In this document: positions 7,348 through 13,097 of the stretch, piece by piece
Layout: every line of letters begins with the position of its first letter
Position numbering within the stretch: position 1 is the first letter of the stretch
Assembly (NCBI GenBank): GCA_002707085.1
Contig: PALY01000080.1
Coordinates: 3,368-16,464 of the forward strand
Reading direction: 5' to 3'
DNA: 13,097 nucleotides
Source: Deltaproteobacteria bacterium
GTDB taxonomy: Bacteria; Myxococcota_A; UBA796
Position numbers and translations under genes: made by a program
The notes under the pieces: generated by a model
What the model saw: only the letters and a program-made list of their open reading frames with translations
What the model was told of the DNA's origin: nothing
Database searches by the model: none

Positions 7348-7396
7348 CCAAAACACGTCAATACGGCCCAGTATTCTATTGATTGTAGCATTTAAT

Positions 7397-8359
7397 CTAC
7401 TCAGCTCGGCCACGTTTATTCCAGGCCCCAGTCTTCAAGAGGCTGATGTAATCGACTGTGACATCGGTAGGCTTGGATACTTCGACCCCAAAACCACCCA
7501 ACGAGCGAACAGCTGAGACACAAGCTTCAATGACCTCTGGCGGCCCATGCAGCCCCATCAGGGTTTCCGGCTGAACCCATCCACGCCGGAGAAGGTCTTG
7601 AGCCAACGCACCCATCACCCAAGGTTCCGTTCCTTCCTCCCAGAACACAGGGGCCATCACCTTTTGAACTTGTTCAACGTTCAAATGACCCATTTCCAGC
7701 AAGACCAACGCAGCCTGCCACCACGAGTAGACCGGCACAACACGGTTTCCAAGCGCAGACAATCGCTGAGTGGGCACCCCCCGCTCCAGACGAATGAAAA
7801 TACGCTCAACGGCATCATGGCGCTTCACCTTTGCAAGCGCTTCCAACCCACGGTCTATCTCGTCTGGATACGCACCAGCCTTTTCCATGACGCGGCTGAC
7901 CTCTGCGGCACCAACACGGCCCTCTACAGCATCGGCGTATAGCGAATAGACCAAAGCGTCGGCTTCAACGTCATCACCAAACAACACCTCGACGGCGGCG
8001 TCATCGGTCCGAACACGAGCCTCTAGAAGTGCTGGCAATTTGTAGCCAATTTGTCCGCGTATTGCGCGAATACGCCCCTTTTTCAGGTTCCCAAAACTGT
8101 CTTTGAGTACGAGTTCATCAAACTCAACCCCATCCAATGCGAGCTTTTCCGAAATCACTTTGCGCATCTGTGTGGGAGAACCTGAAATGACGGTAATCTT
8201 GGAGTCGGGACTTCCACAAAGCGAGCGCAACAGCGTGGCAGCGCCTGGAAGAGCGCGCTTTCGGTGAGCGGGCTCCGTTGCACTGCGAACCAAACCTCGA
8301 AAAGATTCGAAGTCGGTATCCAAATAAGTCTTATCCAAATCCCAGCGATAGACTTTCAC
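7397..8359 (-). CDS. HAD-superfamily protein with App1/DUF2183-like motifs and a helical C-terminal domain
   Basis: This 320-residue protein opens with the HAD motif I (WDLDKT: D7, D9, T11). Motif II follows (VISGSP, S59), then the conserved lysine (K107 in IGYKLP) and motif III/IV (LFGDDVEADALVY: D129, D130, D134). The SGSP, lysine and GDD..AD pattern resembles App1-type phosphatidate phosphatases (DUF2183), so a phosphatase is likely, with a lipid or other phosphate as substrate. Residues about 175-320 form a separate helical region with possible HEAT-like repeats that App1 proteins do not usually carry. The start is GTG at 8359 with only a weak GGGG upstream, but motif I begins six codons later, so little room exists for another start. 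It lies 67 nt after the FtsB-like gene and 70 nt before the signalling operon. Confidence 0.75.
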   Translation of the reverse strand: MKVYRWDLDKTYLDTDFESFRGLVRSATEPAHRKRALPGAATLLRSLCGSPDSKITVISGSPTQMRKVISEKLALDGVEFDELVLKDSFGNLKKGRIRAIRGQIGYKLPALLEARVRTDDAAVEVLFGDDVEADALVYSLYADAVEGRVGAAEVSRVMEKAGAYPDEIDRGLEALAKVKRHDAVERIFIRLERGVPTQRLSALGNRVVPVYSWWQAALVLLEMGHLNVEQVQKVMAPVFWEEGTEPWVMGALAQDLLRRGWVQPETLMGLHGPPEVIEACVSAVRSLGGFGVEVSKPTDVTVDYISLLKTGAWNKRGRAE

Positions 8360-8426
8360 GTCAACCCCACTACCGGCGAAAGATTACCGCTGAGCAAAGC
8401 TACAGTCGAGCGAACAATCTCAAACC

Positions 8427-8777
8427 TTAGCGGATTGGCCCCTCAAAACGATAGATGGTGCCGCCTTCCTTCGCCAACAAAAGCCGCTCTCCGGCAGCCC
8501 GCTCAACAAAGGCGGGGTTGGTACGCATCATCCGAACCCGAGCAGCCAATTCAGCATTAAGCTTTTCCACTTGACCCACCTTGGCTTGAGTGGCGTAAAG
8601 GTGCTGTTTGACCTGATGACGCTTGAGCAATCCATCGTCTCCAAACAATGCCATCTGCATAAACCCAACCACCAAGACGACCGGCAAAACATTCCACACC
8701 AACCGCCGTACAACAGTACTGGACAAGGGCGAAATGCTGACACGAGGTCGAGCGACACTGGAGACTTGAATTGACAT
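8427..8777 (-). CDS. ftsB: FtsB/DivIC-like septum formation protein
   Basis: This 116-residue protein has a basic cytoplasmic N-terminus of about 25 residues and one transmembrane helix (about 26-45). DDGLLK follows, then a coiled coil (about 50-80, with the heptad-ending N of KLNAELAARV) and a C-terminal region with ERAAGERLLLAKEGGTIYRF. That order and the AxExLxxxxxGExIYxF-like ending are hallmarks of FtsB/DivIC, which bridges FtsL and FtsQ in the division complex at the periplasmic face of the inner membrane. The N-terminal cytoplasmic tail is longer than in E. coli FtsB. It is not next to eno or ispD here, its common partners in other bacteria. The ATG at 8777 has no clear Shine-Dalgarno sequence but lies about 25 nt from a predicted transcription start. 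Confidence 0.82.
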   Translation of the reverse strand: MSIQVSSVARPRVSISPLSSTVVRRLVWNVLPVVLVVGFMQMALFGDDGLLKRHQVKQHLYATQAKVGQVEKLNAELAARVRMMRTNPAFVERAAGERLLLAKEGGTIYRFEGPIR

Positions 8778-8809
8778 GCCAACAAGGGGATGGAGAAAAA
8801 GGCTTAAAT

Positions 8810-8838
8810 AGTGTATCTAACTTACTGAAATCTGTCAT
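8810..8838 (-). promoter_or_regulatory. Sigma-70-type promoter for the FtsB-like gene
   Basis: On the minus strand ATGACA (8838-8833; consensus TTGACA) and TACACT (8815-8810; consensus TATAAT) are separated by exactly 17 nt. The predicted start near 8803 gives a leader of about 25 nt. The rest of the 245-nt gap (8778-9022) shows no convincing gene and no good terminator for the exbD gene, only a 5-bp stem (CGTTG/CAACG) just after its stop with no T-run. Confidence 0.55.
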
Positions 8839-9022
8839 GAATCAAGTAAACATCGCGAACAGAATAATCCCATCGTTACGCGACCATTCGCCCATATGGA
8901 TGGATCCACGCCCATTCCCAGAGATCCCTACAAATTTCCATCAAACATAAGATCAACCCCGTCAATTCAATATACGCAACGGTGCATTTAGGCCTCAAGA
9001 GACCATATTTACCGTTGGCAGG

Positions 9023-9451
9023 TCAACGACTCACACCCGTCCGGTCGGCTTCATTGACCTCTGTGGCAATGGCCAACTTGGTCAAACCATAGCCGCGAGC
9101 TGCATCCATAATGGCCACAACACGGCCATGATCAACCTCACGGTCCGCTTTGATCACAATCAGTGTCGCTGGATTTTTTTGTGCGGCCATAGACAACGCA
9201 CTTTTCAGCCCTTTGAAGTCAACAGGCTGATCATCGACATACACCGAACCATCACCACCGACCCACACGCTAATGTCATCCTTATCTCTCAAAATCGTGT
9301 CCGAGCTAGAGCGCGGCAGATCAACTTCGATCCCTGGAGCGGTGACAAAGGTGGTCGACACCATAAAAAACAACACCAATTGAAAAATGATGTCGATCAG
9401 TGGGGTGACATCAACAACCATGTCATCCCGGCGGGTGCGTGAGAAGTTCAC
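9023..9451 (-). CDS. exbD: ExbD/TolR-family biopolymer transport protein
   Basis: This 142-residue protein has a short cytoplasmic tail, one transmembrane helix (about 17-38) and a periplasmic domain of about 100 residues, the standard ExbD/TolR layout. The helix contains DVTPLIDIIFQLVLFF, and D20 is the proton-carrying aspartate. The periplasmic domain includes the usual IxIKADREVDHGRVVAIMDAAR-type segment near the C-terminus. It works with ExbB, using proton flow to energise TonB- or TolA-like partners at the outer membrane. No tonB or tolA lies in this window, so the driven partner is unknown. It starts with GTG, overlapping the exbB stop as GTGA, with G-rich sequence upstream, so the two are coupled. 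Confidence 0.93.
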   Translation of the reverse strand: MNFSRTRRDDMVVDVTPLIDIIFQLVLFFMVSTTFVTAPGIEVDLPRSSSDTILRDKDDISVWVGGDGSVYVDDQPVDFKGLKSALSMAAQKNPATLIVIKADREVDHGRVVAIMDAARGYGLTKLAIATEVNEADRTGVSR

Positions 9452-10062
9452 CCCTCGCCCCCCTCAGCGCTGAGGTAGTCCAATGTCGATAGACCCAACT
9501 CCTCCAAACCCAAGACCAATCGGTCAGCCCGCGCGAGAACCCATCGATAGCCAATCAACGCAGGAATTCCTACAGTCAGGCCAGCCATGGTGGAAATAAG
9601 CGCCTGGGAAATTCCGCCCGCCAAGCTGGACACCACACCAATGCCTTGCTGCTGAATGACATCAAAAGTCAGAATCATTCCCCATACAGTACCAAGCAGG
9701 CCCAACAGGGGCGCAATGCTCGCCACCGTACCCAGGACTTGGCTGAACCGTTCCAGGTCGGCCGCCTCACGACGACCGACTTCCTCGATTCGCTCCTTAA
9801 TGACAGCACGAGGCTGACCTTTCGCATCGACTGCCGTCATCACAATCCGCGAGGCAGCACATTCATGCTTCTTGCATAGGGTGACTGCATCCCCCCACCG
9901 TTCTTGTCGCAGAAGTTCTTCTGCCTCAACAGCAAAACCGCGGGGGTTCACCCTATTTACGCGCAATGCCACCACCCGTTCAAGCAAGACCGCAAGCCCG
10001 ACAACGCTTGCCAGCCCAATCGGAAACATGACAGGTCCACCAGTGAGCAGAAATTCAATCAA
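9448..10062 (-). CDS. exbB: MotA/TolQ/ExbB-family proton channel protein
   Basis: This 204-residue protein has three transmembrane segments (about 12-30, 105-130, 150-175) and a cytoplasmic loop between the first two, the ExbB/TolQ pattern. Typical parts are GGPVMFPIGLASVVGLAVLLER at the N-terminus, IAPLLGLLGTVWGMI in the second segment and a GISQALISTMAGLTVGIPAL stretch in the third. It forms the pentameric channel around ExbD. The start is TTG at 10062, supported by GGGAGG 5 nt upstream and by the start of the membrane-insertion helix; the next methionine (residue 12) would cut into that helix. It lies head to head with the lipoprotein peptidase gene across 71 nt. Confidence 0.93.
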   Translation of the reverse strand: MIEFLLTGGPVMFPIGLASVVGLAVLLERVVALRVNRVNPRGFAVEAEELLRQERWGDAVTLCKKHECAASRIVMTAVDAKGQPRAVIKERIEEVGRREAADLERFSQVLGTVASIAPLLGLLGTVWGMILTFDVIQQQGIGVVSSLAGGISQALISTMAGLTVGIPALIGYRWVLARADRLVLGLEELGLSTLDYLSAEGGEG

Positions 10063-10089
10063 AATGTCCTCCCGACGACACCCAGTGTA
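10060..10089 (-). promoter_or_regulatory. Promoter -10 and ribosome binding site for exbB
   Basis: On the minus strand TACACT (10089-10084) is identical to the -10 proposed for the FtsB-like gene. The hexamer 17 nt upstream of it (TAATCA) is a weak -35. GGGAGG (10073-10068) precedes the TTG start at 10062. The 71-nt divergent gap must also hold the promoter of the plus-strand peptidase gene, for which I see no clear match. Confidence 0.4.
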
Positions 10090-10133
10090 AATGTTTAGGC
10101 GGCGAGTGATTATTTGTGGATTAGCATTCAGTC

Positions 10134-11222
10134 ATGACCCACAACAACTCAAAAAGTTTGCCACGCACTATCACTAAGGTCATTGTGCTGGCATTGGGAA
10201 CCCTAACCATCAGCGCATTCATCCCGGGCTGCGGTGTCGGATATGTGGTGCGTTCGGCCTATTTCCAAGCGGAACTACTGCAATCGCGCGAACCCATCGA
10301 AGACATACGCTCTTCCGAAACACTCACCCAAAAACAGATCAAAGCGCTCAATCTAATCGCCGACGTAAAGGCATTTGGCGCAGAATTTGGGCTGAAGGCG
10401 ACAGATAACTACGAGACAATAGCCTGGGAATGGGATCGCAAAATCTGGAATTTGAGTGCGTGCCCACCGCTACAGTTCAAACCCGTGACCTGGCGGTTCC
10501 CCATCGTAGGAAAGGTTCCCTACCTCGGATTTTTCCGAAAAGAAGATGCGGATATCTGGGCTTCCCGACTAGAAGACGACGGCCATGATGTCTATATGCG
10601 CACCGCTGGCGCATACAGCACACTTGGATGGTTTCGAGATCCGATACTTCCTCCAATGCTGGAATGGGATGATGTACGGTTGGCAGACACAGTCCTCCAT
10701 GAACTGGTACACGCCACCCTCTGGATACCCGGCAGCGTGAAGTTCAATGAGAGCTTCGCCAACTTCGTTGGTGAAAAAGCAGCGTTTCAATACTTAGAGG
10801 CACGCTTTGGACCCGAATCCCCAAAGCTGAAGCAGGCCATTGAACGACATGAAGACATGAACCGATGGCGAGAAATACTGCGCAAGCTGTATCAGGACTT
10901 GGATTCAGTCTACAAAGATGAACAACGCTCTGAGTCTCAAAAACTTAAGGAGCGCGAGCAACTGTACAGTTCCCTGAAGAGCCGGGTCCAAGAAGCCCAC
11001 CTGACACACCCTGAGCGATTCCTAAAAGCCGTCGACAAAGGCCCCTGGAACAATGCCAGACTTGCTCAATATCGAACTTACAATCACCGTAGAGACTGGT
11101 TTGAATCCATCCTCGCCCGACATAATGGCGATCTCCTCACATTCATGGACGCGATCGAAGAGATCACAAAAAATGCCAAAGACCCATTCAAGGCTCTAAA
11201 GAAAGCTGCAACGTCCCCGTAG
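10134..11222 (+). CDS. Lipoprotein zinc peptidase, Aminopep (DUF2265) family
   Basis: This 362-residue predicted aminopeptidase has a lipoprotein signal: a basic start, a hydrophobic core at about 16-30 and cysteine C33 in FIPGC. The sequence after the cysteine (GYVVRSAYFQAELLQ) is characteristic of the family. The zinc site is HELVH (189-193), with a downstream ESFANFVGE segment giving glutamate E206 as the probable third ligand. The protein is probably anchored in the outer membrane facing the periplasm; the physiological substrate of the family is not established. The C-terminal part (about 220-350) is helical and charged. The ATG at 10134 has no clear ribosome binding site, but no other start would keep the whole signal. 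A perfect 12-bp palindrome, AACTGTACAGTT, lies inside the gene at 10960-10971 and is probably chance. Confidence 0.9.
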   Translation: MTHNNSKSLPRTITKVIVLALGTLTISAFIPGCGVGYVVRSAYFQAELLQSREPIEDIRSSETLTQKQIKALNLIADVKAFGAEFGLKATDNYETIAWEWDRKIWNLSACPPLQFKPVTWRFPIVGKVPYLGFFRKEDADIWASRLEDDGHDVYMRTAGAYSTLGWFRDPILPPMLEWDDVRLADTVLHELVHATLWIPGSVKFNESFANFVGEKAAFQYLEARFGPESPKLKQAIERHEDMNRWREILRKLYQDLDSVYKDEQRSESQKLKEREQLYSSLKSRVQEAHLTHPERFLKAVDKGPWNNARLAQYRTYNHRRDWFESILARHNGDLLTFMDAIEEITKNAKDPFKALKKAATSP

Positions 11223-11227
11223 ACAAT

Positions 11228-11247
11228 TCGTAAAGTTTTCTTTACGA
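11228..11247. repeat. Perfect 8-bp hairpin after the peptidase gene
   Basis: TCGTAAAG and CTTTACGA are separated by a TTTT loop and begin 6 nt after the stop codon. The nearest T-run (five Ts around 11259-11263) lies 12 nt past the stem, so this is a poor intrinsic terminator. It could instead be a transcript-end stabiliser or a protein-binding site for the sigma gene downstream. Confidence 0.5.
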
Positions 11248-11259
11248 GCGTCCAAATAT

Positions 11260-11351
11260 TTTTGTACAAAATTGGTGCAGCGGGAATGCCACAGATGTTC
11301 CAAGGGTCACCATATACGGGCAGATTCCATCTCTGTACATCGATCGTACAG
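11260..11351. repeat. Two palindromes with a GTAC core in the sigma-factor leader
   Basis: The first is TTTTGTACAAAA at 11260-11271, a perfect 12-bp palindrome. The second is CTGTAC and GTACAG flanking a 7-nt spacer at 11333-11351. Both lie in the 219-nt gap before the sigma gene and could be operator sites. I see no confident -35/-10 pair in this gap and no protein-coding signal on either strand. Confidence 0.4.
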
Positions 11352-11441
11352 CCCTAAAGTCAACAGGAAACGGATCCGATCCACCTTGGCATGGGGCTTG
11401 CTCTCTAAACGTGCGCACGACGCACTCAAGGAGATGGAACA

Positions 11442-12308
11442 ATGGCAAGCGCTCAAACTCGAACGACTGGACAAGGAAACCCTCTCTTGAACAAGTACCT
11501 AAAATGCATGGGCGAAATCCCGCTCTTAAAGCGTGCAGACGAGGTGGAGGTCGCTCGGCTTGTAGCGTTAAACGGTCCAGATGCTGAAATCGCCAAGCAA
11601 ACACTGGTGACTGCCAACCTTCGACTCGTAGTCAGCATTGCCAAGCAATACTCCTATCGAGGCCTTCCTCTTCCCGATCTGATTCAAGAGGGAAATATTG
11701 GCCTGATGAAAGCGTGCGAAAAGTTTGATTACACACGCGGATTTAAGTTCTCAACCTACGCATCTTGGTGGATTCGTCAAAGCATCATCCGGGCAATTGA
11801 GAGCCAGATTCGCACCATTCGCATCCCCATCTACAAACTTGAGATCGTAAACAAGGTTCACTACACCCAAAAAGCGTTGTGGCAGGAATTCGGTCGGGAA
11901 CCCAATCTTTATGAAGTCGCTGAACGGCTAGAAGAAGATCCTGCCAAACTTGCTGAATTGATGAAGCTTACTCGCGAGCCAACCAGTCTGGATGCGCCCG
12001 TGAATCACGAATCGGACAGTACCGTTCAAGACTTCATTACAGATGAGCATGCAGACGGTCCAGGCGATTCACTCGACGAGGCATCGCTTCGCAATGAAAT
12101 TGAAGACATTCTCGCATCCCTCACCCCTCGCGAAGAGAAGGTGGTTCGCATGCGATATGGAATCGGTGAACCCACCCAGTATTCTCTTGAAGAAATCGGA
12201 CAGCGTTTCAACCTCACTCGCGAACGCATCCGTCAAATCGAATTGAAAGCAATCAGAAAGTTGCGCCATAGCAAGCGGAACCAGTCTCTTTCAGCTTTCG
12301 TGGCCTGA
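11442..12308 (+). CDS. RNA polymerase sigma factor, sigma-70 family group 2 (RpoD-like, short)
   Basis: This 288-residue sigma factor has region 1.2 (about 14-40; [17 protein letters not shown]) and region 2 (about 53-125). The core-binding and promoter-melting motifs [34 protein letters not shown] and IRTIRIP are all near consensus. Regions 3 (about 135-195) and 4 follow, with region 4 at about 222-280 ([14 protein letters not shown] and the [18 protein letters not shown]). It lacks region 1.1 and the large non-conserved insert of a primary sigma, so it is probably an alternative group 2 factor, or a group 3 factor resembling SigB/SigC of myxobacteria. It should read near-sigma-70 promoters. 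The ATG at 11442 follows AAGGAG (11428-11433) by 8 nt. No anti-sigma gene is adjacent; palindromes lie upstream and a structured repeat downstream. Confidence 0.93.
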   Translation: MASAQTRTTGQGNPLLNKYLKCMGEIPLLKRADEVEVARLVALNGPDAEIAKQTLVTANLRLVVSIAKQYSYRGLPLPDLIQEGNIGLMKACEKFDYTRGFKFSTYASWWIRQSIIRAIESQIRTIRIPIYKLEIVNKVHYTQKALWQEFGREPNLYEVAERLEEDPAKLAELMKLTREPTSLDAPVNHESDSTVQDFITDEHADGPGDSLDEASLRNEIEDILASLTPREEKVVRMRYGIGEPTQYSLEEIGQRFNLTRERIRQIELKAIRKLRHSKRNQSLSAFVA

Positions 12309-12318
12309 TTTTTCCTAT

Positions 12319-12385
12319 GGGGGGTCGACACCATGCGCGGCCCGTCAGGAGTTCCAGCTTAGCTGGATTCCGGTGTTGTCCCCCC
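12319..12385 (+). repeat. Long nested inverted repeat between the sigma gene and the DUF4863 gene
   Basis: The outer arms 12319-12332 and 12372-12385 can form a 14-bp stem with six G-C pairs at the base, one T/T mismatch and one G-T wobble. Inside it a second hairpin is formed by TCCAGC-TTA-GCTGGA (12353-12367), extended by GGA/TCC (12348-12350 with 12369-12371). No T-run follows on either strand, so it is not a classic terminator. Possible roles are an RNA stability element, an attenuator or a small structured RNA. Confidence 0.55.
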
Positions 12386-12415
12386 TCTTGGCCCTTCTCC
12401 CTCAGCGACAATAGG

Positions 12416-12439
12416 ATGGGTTCTTGAAGGAGAACCCAT
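12416..12439 (+). promoter_or_regulatory. Hairpin hiding the start codon and part of the ribosome site of the DUF4863 gene
   Basis: ATGGGTTCT (12416-12424) and AGAACCCAT (12431-12439) are a perfect 9-bp inverted repeat around the loop TGAAGG. The right arm contains the AT of the start codon. The Shine-Dalgarno sequence (GAAGGAG, 12426-12432) lies in the loop and the base of that arm. The left arm also begins a three-codon reading frame, ATG-GGT-TCT-TGA. The layout suggests translational control or, as DNA, an operator. Confidence 0.55.
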
Positions 12440-12914
12440 GTCTGATAGAGAAACTGCGATCCAAATATTGCAGCCCATCCTTGATGTGCTTCGTAATATT
12501 GATGCATCTGCCCAAGATGCCACAGCCCGAGTCACCCAAGCCCTGCCTTTAGATGACCCACGGATTGTGGCGGCCAGAAAGCTGGTAACAGAAGGCCTCA
12601 AAGACGGTTGGATAGCACCAAGAGAGGCGGGTGGAATTCGTTTTGGAAGGGTGGCCAAGCCATCAGAAGACCTGCATGGCTTTTCCATCGATGCCGTTGA
12701 AATGGACTGTGCGGGTCCCGGCCATGTTCATCCAAATGGGGAATTCGACCTCAGCTTCGCCCTGGAGGGCGCGCCCATGTTTGAGGGTCACGGCGAAGGG
12801 TGGGTGGTTCTACCTCCTGGGTCATGGCATGTCCCCACTGTGACTGGTGGGCGAATGGGCATCCTTTACTTTTTGCCAGGCGGTGCGATTGAGTTTGGCC
12901 CAAAGCCAAACTAA
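12438..12914 (+). CDS. DUF4863 family cupin protein, 4-hydroxylaminobenzoate lyase-like
   Basis: This 158-residue protein has a helical N-terminal half (about 1-60) and a single cupin-type beta-barrel in the C-terminal half. GPGHVHPNGEFDLSFAL (93-109) supplies H96, H98 and E102. LPPGSWHVPTVTGG (125-138) supplies H131. Together these make a plausible cupin metal site (HxH, E, H), and the ending GILYFLPGGAIEF is also family-like. The family includes PnbB-type 4-hydroxylaminobenzoate lyase of nitrobenzoate degradation, but most members are uncharacterised and no nitroarene genes are near, so I assign the family rather than the reaction. The ATG at 12438 has GAAGGAG upstream. A perfect inverted repeat overlaps the ribosome site and start codon, suggesting controlled translation. 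Confidence 0.85.
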   Translation: MSDRETAIQILQPILDVLRNIDASAQDATARVTQALPLDDPRIVAARKLVTEGLKDGWIAPREAGGIRFGRVAKPSEDLHGFSIDAVEMDCAGPGHVHPNGEFDLSFALEGAPMFEGHGEGWVVLPPGSWHVPTVTGGRMGILYFLPGGAIEFGPKPN

Positions 12915-13018
12915 AGCTCCTGTCTATTCGGCACGCTCAAAATCCAGAATGATCGTCACGTGGGCGGACCCTCACCCGAACCAAGGAAGTGATCGGACAT
13001 ATTTTGACCGTCCCGTAA

Positions 13019-13059
13019 ACACATACAGTGCTACACAATGTGTATGTGTCACTGTACAG
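13019..13059. repeat. 9-bp inverted repeat plus CTGTACAG palindrome in the final gap
   Basis: ACACATACA (13019-13027) and TGTATGTGT (13041-13049) are perfect arms around 13 nt. Directly after is the 8-bp palindrome CTGTACAG (13052-13059), whose GTAC core recalls the palindromes before the sigma gene. The sequence from 12915 to the window end has no gene I can support; it may be the regulatory region of a gene starting beyond the window. Confidence 0.4.
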
Positions 13060-13097
13060 CTAACGGCTCGATTGAGACCGGCGCTGGAACCGATGGG

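Noticed and set aside
8837..8950. 37-codon plus-strand frame in the gap between the FtsB-like and exbD genes
   Set aside because: It has no ribosome binding site, a composition unlike a protein, and overlaps the predicted FtsB promoter.
10960..10971. Perfect palindrome AACTGTACAGTT
   Set aside because: It is inside the peptidase coding region and is explained by ordinary codons; no regulatory context.
11272..11490. 72-codon open frame in the sigma leader, running into the sigma gene in another frame
   Set aside because: It starts at TTG with no ribosome site and has no recognisable domain, while the sigma gene has an excellent AAGGAG start.
12319..12385. tRNA gene, because of the GGGGGGT...CCCCCC ends
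   Set aside because: The outer stem is 14 bp rather than 7, there is no T-loop GTTCRANNC, and there is no anticodon arm; the pattern is a nested hairpin.
12938..13010. Minus-strand coding tail (readable as ...VTIILDFERAE, or MSDHFLGSGEGPPT in another frame)
   Set aside because: Both frames are closed by stops within 16 codons and would need a frameshift to join; there is no evidence of a family.

Overview
The window is a gene-dense stretch of a diderm (Gram-negative) bacterial chromosome with 14 protein genes and no recognisable RNA gene, insertion sequence, phage gene or CRISPR array. Diderm envelope marks are an ExbB/ExbD-type proton channel pair, a predicted outer-membrane lipoprotein peptidase and a TPR sensor kinase with its repeats outside the inner membrane. 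A sigma-54-type activator next to an unusual large kinase, a short extra RpoD-like sigma factor, moderate GC and frequent GTG/TTG starts suggest a Myxococcota/Bradymonadota-like (former deltaproteobacterial) lineage. That placement is inference only.

Layout: 21-1151 (+) is a class V PLP enzyme like isopenicillin-N epimerase. It meets, tail to tail with a 14-nt overlap, a minus-strand cluster at 1138-7326. Read 7326 to 1138, that cluster holds: a small exported protein; a small acidic helical protein; a receiver/AAA+/HTH activator of the NtrC type; an 891-residue TPR sensor histidine kinase; a stand-alone receiver; and a TPMT-like methyltransferase. Every junction is an overlap or a 1-2 nt gap (TAATG, 2 nt, GTGA, 1 nt, TGATG), so the six are very probably one translationally coupled operon. 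A sequence with sigma-54 -24/-12 spacing lies just upstream.

Further along the minus strand (8777 to 7397) come an FtsB/DivIC-like division protein with a good sigma-70 promoter and a HAD-fold protein with App1-like motifs. ExbB and ExbD (10062 to 9023) form a second coupled pair. Plus-strand genes follow: a lipoprotein zinc peptidase (Aminopep/DUF2265 family), a sigma-70 family factor, and a DUF4863 (4-hydroxylaminobenzoate lyase-like) cupin protein. The last three intergenic gaps carry strong inverted repeats, including a hairpin that would hide the start codon of the DUF4863 gene.

The part most like an undescribed system is the six-gene signalling operon. Its two receivers share an enlarged loop after the phospho-acceptor aspartate and both lack the usual switch lysine. 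Its kinase has a degenerate G1 box and an unusually long stretch between the H and N boxes. Two small proteins of unknown function and a methyltransferase are coupled to it.
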